Shown piece after piece: positions 11,387-22,773 of a stretch of 64,000 nt of DNA (within the stretch, counting starts at the first letter, position 1; each line of letters starts with the position of its first letter). The stretch covers positions 65,663,054 through 65,727,053 of the forward strand of contig CM077028.1 in assembly GCA_039090855.1 (NCBI GenBank), read 5' to 3'. The position numbers were made by a program, and so were the translations under genes. Origin of the DNA: Macrothele yani (Eukaryota > Arthropoda > Arachnida > Araneae > Macrothelidae). The notes under the pieces were generated by a model. It saw nothing but the letters and a program-made list of their open reading frames with translations. It did not search any database and had not been told where the DNA came from.

Positions 11387-12528
11387 TTATTGAGTCGGTT
11401 TAGGTCACCTGAAGTGCGAGTTACTATTACTAAACTGTGGTGATTATAAGTACCCACTGAACTCATGCTTACTAACTCATTTAGAGAATCCTTGAGGCGT
11501 GAATAAAACGGGAAACCTTCATTTTTGGATTTCCCTCACACCCACCCAGACACGCATAAACACACTCGAGCAAGCAAACGAAGTTTTGTGTATTAATTCT
11601 TTTTAACGGCATTTTTTCATTTCATTCATATTTTTATTCGAAGGGCATTCGAGAAAGCAAAAAAGGGTGGTTTATTGAAACAACAAATCCATGTACAAAA
11701 GAAAACTTATTCTGAACAAGAGGGACACTGCATTCAGAATGCTTCAACTATGTTAGCAGTAGCAGTTTTAGCCTGTTTGATTTTTCATTCCTTCTCGAAA
11801 CAAATACATACTCTTTTTTTTGCTCATCATGGCGATAGTAAGCAAGAATTTCGTTATTCCGACAATCCATTCTTTTTTGTTCCTTAATGGATTTGGTTAA
11901 CAGCAGCTATTCACGATTTTTTCGCCCATTTTTATTTTTTGAAAAATCCTAAGCTTCATTCTGTTTTTGTTTTTTCTCTTGACAGCTTCCGGTGTGAATT
12001 CCGTTTAACCGCAACTGGCGCGCATGTTTTTGTTTTATAGCTTACCTTAATTACCATGGATTTTCCTAATATGCGACATTTATTCGAAAGTTTTTTCCCT
12101 CCCTTAAGACTTCAACTGTTAGTTAAAGAATTTCCTGTAAAACAGCAGATTTCTTAGCAAGCAGATATTTTTTAACATGCAATATACTATATTCAACAAA
12201 CCCTGATATTTAAAAGCTCGTAATTTTTATTTGTTTTATTATTATTTTTTTTGCTCTTTACTCTGACGCTGACAGCGGCAATAAATAGTGATGATTACTT
12301 TAGCTCGCGAATTATGTTGTTTCCCTTCAAATTTCATAAATTATATAGCTCCTATTCTTATCTATTGTTAAATTTAGCGCATTTCTCCATGTTCTACCAA
12401 AAGTCAAATAAAATACTAATATACATGACAAAATCACATACGCTGAGATGCCGGTTTATTACATACACCAGCCTTTGTTATATAAATAGTAAAAGATGTC
12501 ACGTGATTTATGAGGACGTTGTATGGTA
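11387..12528. other. AT-rich intergenic stretch, nothing recognised
   Basis: Only short random ORFs are present. The 70-residue reading at 11675-11887 has no recognisable motif. No repeat, TIR or RNA gene was seen. Confidence 0.5.
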
Positions 12529-12530
12529 TA

Positions 12531-13894
12531 CACTGAGGTGCCAAAAGTCATGGGATACGTACCTAGTATCTTGTTGGTCCTCCTGCATTCCGGCGAAGTG
12601 CAGAAACCCGACGTGGCATCGAATCCACAAGTGGCCGAAAGACTTCTTGAGAGATGTTGAGCCATGCCGTCTGTATAGCCGCCCACAGTTCCCTGGTGTT
12701 TGTAGGTGCAGGATCTTGGGTGCGAATGCACCTTCCCACCACGTCCCATAAGTGTTCTATTGGGTTCATGTCGGGCGAACGTGGTAGCCACAGTATCTAT
12801 CGGAACTGTCCAGAATGTCTTTTGAATCAATTTTGGACAACTTCGGCCCGATGACATGGTGAATTGCCCTCCTGGAAAATCGCTTCGTTGTTGGAGTACA
12901 TGAAGTCTACGAAGGACAGCAGATTGTAATCCAGCCGAGCAACAAAGCGATTACCGGTTAATGACGTATTTACGAGGACCGGAGGACCCAAGCCGTGTCA
13001 CGTATATACACTCTACACATGTGTGTAACCACCACCAGCTTGCACAGTGCTTTGCTGACAGCTTAGATTCTACAGCCTCATTGGGTCTGCGCAACACCCG
13101 AACATTACCATCAGCTTGTAACAACTGGTAGCGCGATTCATCGCACCACGCCACATATTGACAGTCTTCCAGGGTCCAATTACGGTGTACTCGCGCCCAG
13201 GTGAGGCGCTGTGTCCGATGTCGTAGTGTTAACAAAGGCACTCTGGCGGGTCTTCTGCTCCCATACCCCATGGACGCCAAATTACACTGCTCTGAACTGC
13301 TTCATATGTCTCTGGTACCTCCTGCATTGAATGTAGATGCTATTTGAGCCAGTGTCGCTCGTCTCCTAGCATGGCCAATTCTGATCAGATGCCGTTGGAA
13401 ACCGTCATTCAGCACTCGCAGTCGGCCATTGCGCTGTTCACGGTGAGTGGTAGAATATCTATGGCAAAACCGTCCATGAGGTATTCTCGGTACACCCGTG
13501 ACACCATGGATCAAAGTATGCTGAATGTTCGCACAAATTCGGAAATTGAATGTCCCATCCGTCTGCCTTCCACTACCAAGCCTCGTTCAAACTCAGATAA
13601 TTCACGTCGGATTGGTATAATCCTACCGGCCTGACTCACGAGATTACACCTTGTAACTGATAAACATCGTAGCGTGTGTCGAAGGCTTTATACGACGACA
13701 GAATCAGTTAAAAAATTTAATGACTTTGGTACTTCATGATGCCATGAATGTTCCAAAACCTTGTCGAAAGCATGTCTCGAAGGGTCAGTACATGCACTAA
13801 AGCCAAAGGTCAACCGACACCCTACTAATATATGTCAATAAATGCTATGTTGTGTTTCTCTGTTAGGTGTCCGGTGACTTTTATCAGTATAGTG
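12531..13894 (-). mobile_element. Tc1-like DNA transposon, family II
   Basis: This is a 1364-bp element flanked by TA at 12529-12530 and 13895-13896. The ends CACTGAGGTGCCAAAAGTCA and (inverted) CACTATACTGATAAAAGTCA are an imperfect TIR pair. It encodes a transposase on the minus strand. A fragment of its right end recurs at 6050-6148. Confidence 0.85.
12563..13640 (-). pseudogene. Tc1-like transposase, frameshifted
   Basis: Motifs appear in the expected order on the minus strand but in different frames. The N-terminal HTH region includes FQRHLIRIGHARRRATLAQI (about 13380). Next come GYGSRRPARVPLLTLRHRTQ and the first-Asp motif VAWCDESRYQLL (about 13150), and last the Glu motif MNPIEHLWDVVGRCIRTQ (12769 downward). 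The second-Asp region around 12830-12930 is not clearly legible. The length without indels would suit a roughly 340-residue Tc1 transposase. Not functional. Confidence 0.75.
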
Positions 13895-13896
13895 TA

Positions 13897-15562
13897 TGTC
13901 GCAGCGCTTAACGACTTGTCAACGACATGAGATCGATTCAAATTCTTTCAAGTGCGTGGAAACAGCTGGACGAAATCTGTGACCGACAGAACGCTAATTA
14001 AATCACAATGATTTAAATATTCACACTCTGTTTGTTTTGATGAAACCGAGCGGAACACTTAGCGAAACTATAGTCAATCTGTAAATAAAATATAATTGTG
14101 AATAAATATTATTGGTGTTGCCCATCTCAAAATCACAAGGACTGTAGTAAATTACTTTTTAACGAGTCCGTTTATTACGTATATTTTCAGATAAAAGGAA
14201 GCCAACGTAAAAGGAAAAACACAAATGAAATTCTTATAAGAGTTCCGTTTGAATCTTTATTTGATATTGCATAATCGAGTATTTGTAATCATAGCATTTA
14301 CCTAAAAATAAAGAATAAAATTTATAGGAATGCATTTATATTAATAATTATTCTGTATTGTCACATGAAAGTGCCGTTACAGTGCTTATAGTTTTTATGC
14401 GTAATTATGGGCCCAAACGTTGTAGAATAAATGGTAAAAAATGGAAACACTTGGAATCAAATGAGTTTGGCAAAGATGGCAGCCAAAAGACAAATGAGAC
14501 TTGCGGGTCAAGCGATGAGAGAATCCTCAGAAAGGGCATGTTTATTAGTGCCGCAAGGAGAAATTGACAGGTGATGACCGGGAGGACGAAAGTGGAGTGG
14601 CTGAAGATGTGCCATCAGGGATTGAAAGGATATTAAGAGGAGGATAAAGGACAGAAGGAAATCGGTTGTCAAGACTGCATATCGCTCTTCGTAATGAGGA
14701 AGCCTCAGAAGATACAAAAAATATAGAAAGATTCCAGACATATTTTTCGTGCCCTTTTTTATGTCGCCATGTGAAATTTATCAAAATGAACACAACCGCA
14801 GATTCACCGAACTGATGACAACACTTTTCCCTTTTTATGTTCCACAATTGTCTTATATCATCCATGACAACTTTCTTTGTAACTATACCGCCTGGAAAAA
14901 ACATCCAATTTATCAAATACATTTTCGTTGCAGCAGTAACTCTTAATTTTAAGTGAGAAAACCCCTGCTGCACTTAATGTTCACGATGATAGTCACCCAT
15001 AAGTGAAAAAAAAAATGTCTATTATCGAAATTAAAAATTGTAATGGCCGCTAAATATTTTCGTAATTAATCTTCATTAGCGGATATGAGCCACTAATTAC
15101 AATACATTAGATGTAAGTTTCCAACTAATTATTTACAAAGTGTATTATTTTGCTCCGTTTTAGCACTGCAGAGAAAATGTATTTCTAGCGACGACGTAGT
15201 TTCTATTATCATCTCAAAGTAGTTGATGCCCTTTTTATAAAACACACAAAAGTTCTCAAAGAAAAGGCTTTACGGGAAAGTGTGCACCTTCATGAGAGCA
15301 AAAACCATAAAAAAAAGTACTGGTGATTTTTTATAGCATAATTGCAATTTCTTGGAATAAAATCTCTCTCAACCTTGGCTACATTTTCCGTTTCCTAACT
15401 ACTATTCCCTCTCGCTTGATTCTCGGTAATGAACATGGAGAAAAAGTTTACGCTTCTTCATCTGAGATATACTCAAACGACACCGTAACGTAATGTGGAT
15501 AGTAATGGTAGATACTATTGTTAGATCTTTCCTTTACCGAAGACACTTCAGGAAAACACTAT
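13897..15562. other. AT-rich intergenic stretch, nothing recognised
   Basis: A purine-rich patch at about 14400-14730 gives short ORFs on both strands without known motifs. No TIRs or tandem repeats were noted. Confidence 0.5.
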
Positions 15563-15566
15563 TTAA

Positions 15567-15799
15567 CCCTTTAACACACATAACGCCCGTAAAATGACCA
15601 TAGCCGCCCGAAACGCCTTTTAGAGTGAGTCATATTTCCTGTACCTTTTCTTTGAATTTGCATGACATATGAGGGATCATTAGGGGTCATATTCAATCAT
15701 CATTATTGTTACTAAACAAACAAGCGAACCAATAGAGAGGTTTGGGCGATATGGTGTTTAAGAGTAATACAAAAGTTTAGGCTCATGGTCGTTAAAGAG
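15567..15799. mobile_element. piggyBac-type MITE (TTAA-flanked)
   Basis: A 233-bp segment is bordered by TTAA on both sides (15563-15566, 15800-15803). Its ends are CCCTTTAAC and, inverted, CTCTTTAAC, with similarity continuing a few bases inward. CCCTTTAAC-like ends with TTAA duplication are the signature of piggyBac superfamily elements. There is no coding capacity, hence a non-autonomous copy. Confidence 0.6.
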
Positions 15800-15803
15800 T
15801 TAA

Positions 15804-16490
15804 GCACGCTTTTTTGTCCCATACACGTACTTAAAAAAAATGGCGTGCAAAATGTTATCAGCTTCTACATCCGTCTGTACTCCAAAAATACAAGGTTAGT
15901 AGATGACAAGGTTATGCTCATCCTGCACTTCCGGTGATTAATTAATGAGGTAACTGTCCAAATCGCCATCGTAAGACTACCTAATCACCATGTTTCTTTG
16001 TATCTGCACCATAGCATCATGTCGGAATTATTATTCGTAAACCAGCTGGAACAAACTTCATAAATTCTGCCAGATTTTTTAATGCACAATGTTTTCAATT
16101 TTTAATTTAGAAAATTTGGGGAATGTTTCCGAGATACTTTTCCTATTCCTCATAAAGAAATTCGGCTATACTATCGAATCAGAACGCTTTCAAGTAGTTC
16201 CCGATTTCCCATGTATCGTTCCGCTGTGCTTACATATAACCAGATCACACCCAACGCGAAAGAAAGTAGTTCACGATAATATGCGGAATTCTTTAAACTA
16301 ATTTCATCGAAATAAATCTTATTGTAATGGAAATAATTATAGGCATTTATTTTATTATTGATCTAAATTTTGTTTTTTCACAAAATCGTGGAAACAAATA
16401 TTCTATTAGGCTATCGGCCAATAGTTCTCCCGATTTGTTAGTATGGCTTCTGAGATTTTGCTTGAGAGCCCTCCATTTTTTTTTATTGAA
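15804..16490. other. AT-rich intergenic stretch, nothing recognised
   Basis: Only short ORFs without motifs. The T-rich run at the end belongs to the following SINE. Confidence 0.45.
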
Positions 16491-16492
16491 GG

Positions 16493-16716
16493 TTTTTTTT
16501 TTTTTTTTTATTGGAGGTGTAACGACCACCGTGAGCAACTCAATGGGCTATAAGCAGTCGCCCGTCCCTAATTTAGGGTCACTGGTTCCAGGAAAGGGAG
16601 AGAGCCAGTGCCGTAAGACAAACACAACATCCATGCCTGACCGGGATTCGAACCCGGACCCCTTACTGACGAATAATCATTGGCCAGCGCCTCAGAACAC
16701 TGCGCCACCGGGGCGG
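16493..16716 (-). mobile_element. SINE family A, copy 3
   Basis: Minus-strand copy with a T-run tail at 16493-16511, a B box (inverted GGATTCGAACCCGG) near 16650 and an A box near 16700. It ends head-on against copy 4. Confidence 0.88.
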
Positions 16717-16913
16717 CTTATTGAAGGTTTAACGACCACCGTGAGCAACTCAATGGGCTGTAAGTAGTTTCCCGTCTCCAGAGACACTCGTTCCAGGGAA
16801 GGGAGATAGGGAGTGCTGTAAGACAAACACAACATCCATGCCTCACCGGGATTCGAACACGGGCCTTTCTCGGACGAATGATCATAGGCCATCACTGCGC
16901 CACCGGGATGGCA
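16717..16913 (-). mobile_element. SINE family A, copy 4, in tandem with copy 3
   Basis: A second minus-strand copy directly abuts copy 3, with almost no tail between them and a more diverged head (one internal deletion in the variable arm). Two SINEs in direct tandem suggest insertion of one into the tail of the other. Confidence 0.85.
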
Positions 16914-17510
16914 CCCTCCAATTGGATTCGATACTTCGAGTATGAGCTCCACTGTCAGGATCAATAAAAGGTTTTGTGTGATTGACTGTTAAATGAGTGA
17001 AATAGCATAACTTATAAAATCCGAACAAGTACTATCAAAAATGAAGTTTTAGTCTTAGCCACATAGATTTCGGGAACAAAAGTGGGAAACAGCTTCGCTT
17101 AAGGTATTTTTGCAATTTTCGATGCTAAAATATTCACATGACTGTGAATTCCTTTTGTATTTAACGTAAATATGCTTTTTGCATTAGCTTTTGTTCTGTG
17201 TTCGAGTTATAAAAATTGTTGAGAAGGCATCTTCCTCCACAGCTACAGTTAGGATCTACGATTCACATGATAGGACGGTGATGTCACTCAGTGACGTCAC
17301 GATTATTCGTTTGCGAGGAAGGCGGGACCACCATAATACCTTTAACACCATAATACCTTTAAGATACATAGACTGGAAAACCTTAAGTTGACCGTGCGAC
17401 ATTTGAAGTTCAGCTTTGTACGGGAAGAATCTGATACATCTCGTTGTTTACTTAAGGCGTTCGCGTGTTTATATCAGTTACGTCCATTATATATATATAT
17501 ATATATAACG
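16914..17510. other. AT-rich stretch ending in a TA microsatellite
   Basis: No gene recognised. A short (TA)n run occupies about 17490-17508 just before RTE copy B. CACCATAATACCTTTAA is repeated in tandem at about 17330-17360. Confidence 0.5.
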
Positions 17511-17521
17511 GGATGTAAACT

Positions 17522-20500
17522 CAGGTGATGCGCAACATCACAGACTTTCCTAGACAAATGTCAACCCCGTCTTCTCGTGGTGCATCCTATTCCCACTAAA
17601 GCAGCTTTGACGACCGCCAATAGCGGTATAACTATACCATCGGGATTAGAGGTAATGCTATCCCACACTCACCAACCCGCTTCGCCAGCGTAGTGAGTTA
17701 TGGCCAAACATCTCCAAAATGACTCAACAACTTAAATCTTGGCCCTCAGTCTCCGGCAGCTGGAATATAACTGGCCAAGGCAGCAATCAGTGCGAAATAA
17801 AAGCAGAGCGTGCTATGAATCACCGGAAGACCGGACTAGGCTGCCATTTGATGCTGACCTTAGCTACTTACAATAGACGCTCCCTATCTTCTGATTCAAG
17901 GCTTCTTGTATTGGAAGAGGAACTACAAAGGATCAAGTGGGACATCGTCGGGCTAAGTGAGGTAAGGAGAAAAGGAGAAGATCTCATTGAACTGAAAAGT
18001 GGACATCTCTTCTACTATCATAGGACAGACAGATACTGGCAGAACTAGTGGTGTTGGATTTGTAATAAACAAGAAACTGAAGGATAAAATTGTAGAAGTT
18101 GAAATTTCCTCTGACAGAACTGCACGACTCGATATCCAACTCTCGAGAAGATACCGGGCTCAGATTATTCAAACTTATGCACCCACCACAAGTCCTACTG
18201 AAGAAGAAATTGAAGAATTTTGTGAGGAAATTCGTCATTTGAATAAAAAAGGCAAGCAGCACTTGAAGATAATTATATGAGATTTAAATGCAGAAGTAGG
18301 GCAGGAGCAACAGAATGAAACTTTAGTAGGTACATTCGGTCACTGCAACAGAAACCAACTTGGAAATACTATCGTAGAGTTTGCAGAGCAGAAAGGTTTT
18401 TCATCATGAACTCCTTTTTCAAGAAAACGCCACACAGGAAATGGACATGGAGACATCCAAATGGGACGACAAGTGAAATTGATTTTATTATGTGAAACAA
18501 AACATTCGTCATCGAAGACTGCAGTGTGCTAAACAAGTTCAACACAGGTAGTGACCATAGATTGGTGAGATGTAAGATGCACCTCAACACTAAACTCGAA
18601 CGAGGCAAGCTCATAAGTCAAACAAAATGTATTGAGATAGCCAACCTTAAAAAGCACCATAATACCTTCAAGTTGGAACTGAAGAACAGATTCTCTGCTT
18701 CAGAAAGCCTAACATTGGAAGAAGTGGGTATTTCTGATGTTAACAGAAAAGTAATCAAAGCTCTTATGGAAACAGCAACAAAATTAGTTGCGTCTAAGAA
18801 CAAGTTGCATGTGAACAAATTATCAAGAAAAACCAAAATGTTGATGCAAAAAGGAAGAGAGACGAGGACAACTACAGAAATATGACTTCCAAAGTGGAAT
18901 ATATAGAGCTATGCAAGATAGTACGAACAAGTAACACTGAAGACGTAAGCAAATTCAAATGTGAAATAGTGAGGAAAGCAATTCAAAATAGCCAAAGTCC
19001 AAAGATTACAAAGGGACATCTCAGTAAGGAAAGAAAACAGAATATGGCACTGAGCAAAGAAGGTGGTTCTGTTACAAGAAATAGAGGCAAAACTTCGACA
19101 AGATTTAAAGATTTCTACTCCAAAATTATATGAAAGGGATGATACATGTACTCCAGACATCATGAAAGGTACCAGTACCAGCCTTCTTCCAGTCCTCCCA
19201 GCAGAAGTTGCACATGCAATCAAGAACATGAAGCGGGGGAAAGCTCCAGGAGCAGATGGAATTACTGTAGACATCATACAAGAAGCAAGTGGAGAAATTG
19301 AAACAGTAATCGCCCAAGTTTTCACTCAATGCCTTAATGAAGCGAAGATTCCTGAGGATTGGAACAACGCTACAATGATCCTGCTACGTAAAAAGGGTGA
19401 CATTGAGTTTCTTAGGAACTACAGACCTATCAGCCTTCTATCAGTGGTTTATAAAATCTTCACTAAAGTTCTTTCACCCCGCTTGAAGGTAACACTGGGC
19501 ATGGCTCAACCGAGAGATCAAGCTGGATTCAGGAGTGGCTACAGCACTATAGATAATATCCACGTACTGCGAGAACTAATTGAAAGAGCGAGGGAATATG
19601 AACATCCATTGTGCATGGCTTTTATCGATTATGAAAAGGCCTTTGATTCGGTGAAAGCTTCAGCAGTTACAACGGCTTTAAAATGCTGCGTTATTGAAGA
19701 TGCATATATTAATATTATTAATAACATCTATGAAAATGCAAGTGCAAAGATTCGGCTATTTGACAATACAGCACACATAAAAATTGGAAAGGGAGTGAGG
19801 TAACGGTACACCATATCTTCCAAGCTCTTTAATGATACATTGGAAAATGTCTTCCAATCACTGAACTGGGAAAACAAAGGGATAAAGATTAATGGATTTT
19901 ATCTAACTCAACTTCGTTTCGCTGATGACGTAGTCATTTTTGCAACTACTCTATCAGAGCTGCACAGTATGATCCAGGAACTTACTAACAAGAATAAAGA
20001 AGTGAGATTAGAAATGAACTTTCAGAAGACAAAAGTTATGTACAATGCTTTTGCAAGAAATGAAGATTTATCGATTGATGGAGAAAAGCTGGAGATAACA
20101 GATACGTACATTTATCTTGGACAGCAAATATCAAGTGAAGGTCTCATTGATGAAGAAATTAATCGGCGTATAAAACTTGCCTGAAGAGCTTTTGGAAGGA
20201 GCAGCATAATTTTCAAGAGCAATATGCCATTATGTCTTAAAAAGAAAAGTGTTTGATCAATGCATCCTTCCAGTGCTTACGTATGGTGCAGAGACGTGGA
20301 CTTTAACTAAAAGAGACATACAAGGGCTGCAGACAACTCAAAGAAGCGTGGAGAAGTGATGCTTGGTGTAATCAGGAGAGATAAGAAGAGGAACTCGTGG
20401 ATCAGAAAAATGACAAGAGTGGAAGACATCATGATCAGATTAAAATCCCTGAAATGACAATGGGGTGGACATACTGCCAGAAGGACAGACCATCGATGGA

Positions 20501-20682
20501 CAGCCGAAATTTTAGATTGGATTTCAAGGGACAGGAAACGACTCAGAAGGAGACCACCTGGGAGATGGGTGGATGAAATTCGAAAGTATGCGGGAGTAAC
20601 ATGGGGGAGACTGGTACAAGACAGACTGTTGTGGATGAGGCTTGGAGAGTCCTCCTTCCAGCAGTGGATTGTTAATGATTGA
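17522..20682 (+). mobile_element. RTE-type LINE, copy B, near full length
   Basis: The 3.16-kb plus-strand copy begins GGTGATGCGCAACATCACAG, as copies A and C do in sense, and ends after CAGCAGTGGATTGTTAATGA. The ATC/GAT microsatellite seen in the other copies is absent here. It carries one broken endonuclease-RT ORF and is diverged from A and C by scattered substitutions and indels. Confidence 0.88.
17719..20682 (+). pseudogene. RTE ORF2, copy B, several frameshifts and stops
   Basis: The endonuclease part reads LATYNRRSLSSDSR, IVGLSEVRRKGEDLIELK, then, after a shift near 18040, SGVGFVINKKLKDKIVEVE and IQTYAPTTSPTEEE. The GDFN motif is damaged (stop at 18278, reading DLNAEVG), while GSDHRLVRCK is intact (18547). 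The RT part is the longest open segment (19063-19803): GKAPGADGITVDIIQEASGE, YRPISLLSVVYKIFTKVLS, DQAGFRSGYSTIDNIHVLRE and MAFIDYEKAFDSV. KGVR is followed by a stop at 19801. LRFADDVVIFATT (FADD at about 19918-19929) is preserved. The C-terminus is broken again near 20180 and 20250. Copy B keeps the linker frame that A and C have lost. Confidence 0.83.
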
Positions 20683-20744
20683 CAATCTTTTTTCTTTCAT
20701 ATAGTTGGAAAATTCAGTACAGTTCCAGAAACAAGCTTGCCTAT

Positions 20745-21430
20745 CTAAACCTTGAAGAAGACAATTCGTGAGAGTTGTAGGGCTGTTGTTAAGCAAACTG
20801 CTGTGTCTTGGGAAAAGGCCCCTATTCCCATTCGCCATGAACAGGACTGTATCGAGAAATTGGAGAAACCATGAAAAGTGGCTCAAGCTGAAAAAAGAAT
20901 TGCGAAAAAAAAAAAAAAAAAAAAAACGTGTCTACAAGTCGAAAGAAAGCTATACTTCGGTCCCTTAATGAAAAACACGGGGTCGACGTAACTCTTAAAC
21001 GCATCAAGCTGAGTGGCAAGATTTCTCGTGATATGAAGATTGAAGATTTTGTGACAAAAAACAGCATGCATTTCTTTAATTGCCTTGATATCCCTAGAGA
21101 TTATTTAGATTTTGATCCTGAAATGGCCAGCCTGGTGGCGCAGTGGTCTAAGCGATGGCTTCCGATCATTCGTCCGAGTTGGGTCCGGGTTCGAATCCCG
21201 ATGAGGCATGGGTGCTGTGTTTTTCTTAGGGTATTCGCTCTCTCCCTTCCCTGGAACCAGTGGCTCTAAATTAGGGGTGGGCGACTGCTTATAGCGCATT
21301 GAGTTGCTCGCGGTGGTCGTTAAACCTCCAACCACAAAAACGGAGAATAAAGACCGAAAACAGTATTTATTACAAGTTGTAGAACAAGATAGGTGTCGTT
21401 ATTCTGACTGCCGGTGAAAAAAAACTTAAT
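20745..21430 (+). pseudogene. Decayed member of an uncharacterised multi-copy arthropod protein family, split by a SINE
   Basis: Readable pieces, in order, are VVKQTAVSWEKAPIPIRHEQ (about 20775-20845), a basic helical stretch at the poly-A run, and IEDFVTKNSMHFFNCLDIP with RDYLDFDPEM (21040-21123). After the SINE comes KDRKQYLLQVVEQDRCRYSD (about 21350-21412). These resemble, from memory, a family with WxKARIP, FxT-S-FF-IP-FL--P-W and KQFLLQVV--HR-RYPD motifs, predicted in many copies in spider and insect genomes. Its function is unknown to me. Roughly 40 residues between the second and third pieces are missing. The family assignment rests on recall and needs a protein search. Confidence 0.45.
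21122..21345 (+). mobile_element. SINE family A, copy 5
   Basis: Plus-strand copy with A box TGGCGCAGTGGTCTAAG and B box GGTTCGAATCC, the standard body, and a very short A-tail. It sits inside the protein pseudogene, between FDPEM and the KDRKQYLL segment. Confidence 0.88.
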
Positions 21431-21957
21431 CCCAGATGAATCGAGTTACAAGGAACTCTGATTTACGTGATTTACAGATTTTCTCAGTGTCAGCAATGAA
21501 TATTGCTTCAAGTGGAAATAATGGTCTGCTGTCTTTGTTAGGCATAAATAATTTATTAATAGATAAGGATTTGTGTTTGGAATTTTTCAGAGCAATTAAT
21601 AAATCAGTATTTCTGCACTAATTGATGTATAATTTTATGATGTACAATATATGCAACCACAAGTAAAACTTTGAGCATATTGAGGTACCATTAAATGTTA
21701 ATTAAAATGGTAGACATTTTACACAAACTACTTTTTTACATCGAGGAACAATTTTGAGGAATCAACATATAAATTTCTGAAAAAAGAATTCATAGTATTT
21801 TAAGGACCACCTTAATGTATATACTGTAAAGTATTTTAGAAAATAATATAGCCAGATTTAATGAGCTAAACAAATTTTCAATTAAACAAAGCTTTTTAAT
21901 GAGCTACAAGTTTTTCAATTTAAACAATTCTGTTTTCGAGATTTTTTATCCCCGAGG
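21431..21957. other. AT-rich stretch, nothing recognised
   Basis: Short ORF at 21436-21621 without a known motif; otherwise featureless. Confidence 0.4.
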
Positions 21958-21970
21958 ATTGAAATTGTAT

Positions 21971-22190
21971 TGGGGGGGGGGAGATTGAAGGTTAACGACC
22001 ACCGTGAGCAACTCAATGGGCTATAAGCAGTCGCCAGTCCCTAATTTAGGGTCACTGGTTCTAGGGAAGGGAGAGAGCCAGTGGCGTAAGACAAACACAA
22101 CATCCATGCCTCACCGGGATTCGAACCCGGACCCCTTTCGGACGAATGATCAGAGGCAATCGCTTAGACCACTGCGCCACCGGGGCGGCT
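21971..22190 (-). mobile_element. SINE family A, copy 6, with a 12-bp target duplication and a poly-C tail
   Basis: Minus-strand copy bordered by TTGAAATTGTAT at 21959-21970 and 22191-22202, a perfect 12-bp duplication. The tail, in sense, is ATCT followed by about ten C, rather than the usual A run. A and B boxes are intact (GGATTCGAACCCGG inverted near 22120). One of the youngest-looking copies here. Confidence 0.92.
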
Positions 22191-22202
22191 TTGAAATTGT
22201 AT

Positions 22203-22640
22203 AGACTCTAAATAATGTGAAGAGAACATTTCTTTCTATCATATTTAATTTTATGCATTTTTTTCTCCCGCTGAGTAGCTATTACGAACTCATAATATTG
22301 CCGGAAAAACCTCCAATTAAAAGTTTTATTCTTAGCAACTTCTGTTAAGAATAAACAAATGGCCACATTAAAATGTTTTTTGACATTACTTAGAGTGTGA
22401 AATACGAATTTCATGTAACTAGATCACGCAGTTTGCAAGCAGCTGAAATCGAAATATATTTTACACGTTAGGACAAGCGATGTTTCCATTTAAGTTATTT
22501 CACATCCCTCAAAATTACGATTATGATGTTTTCTTTAATCGTAATTTAAAAGGTGCAACGTCCAATCTACCCCCATTGAAAAAATTAATACGCAGTAATA
22601 TAACAACGTAAAATTAATTCTTTCTCGCATGTGAAAGAGC
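22203..22640. other. AT-rich stretch, nothing recognised
   Basis: No motif, TIR or repeat identified. Confidence 0.4.
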
Positions 22641-22680
22641 GTAATTAACGCCAGAATGTTAGCCGCCAGAATGTTGAAGC

Positions 22681-22773
22681 CAGAATGTTGAATGCAAGCA
22701 CGCAAACGTTCAGAATGTTAACCGCCAGAATGTTAACCGCCAGAATGTTGAATGCAAGCACGCAAACGTTCAT
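22681..22773. repeat. 60-bp tandem duplication over the transposase C-terminal codons
   Basis: The 31 bases from 22681 recur exactly from 22741, giving a 60-bp period. Shorter CCAGAATGTTAACCG-like units of about 15 bp fill the interval and extend left to about 22650. Confidence 0.85.

Noticed and set aside
14508..14973. Minus-strand ORFs of 77 and 142 codons
   Set aside because: No domain or homology recognised; overlapping ORFs on both strands in AT-rich DNA.
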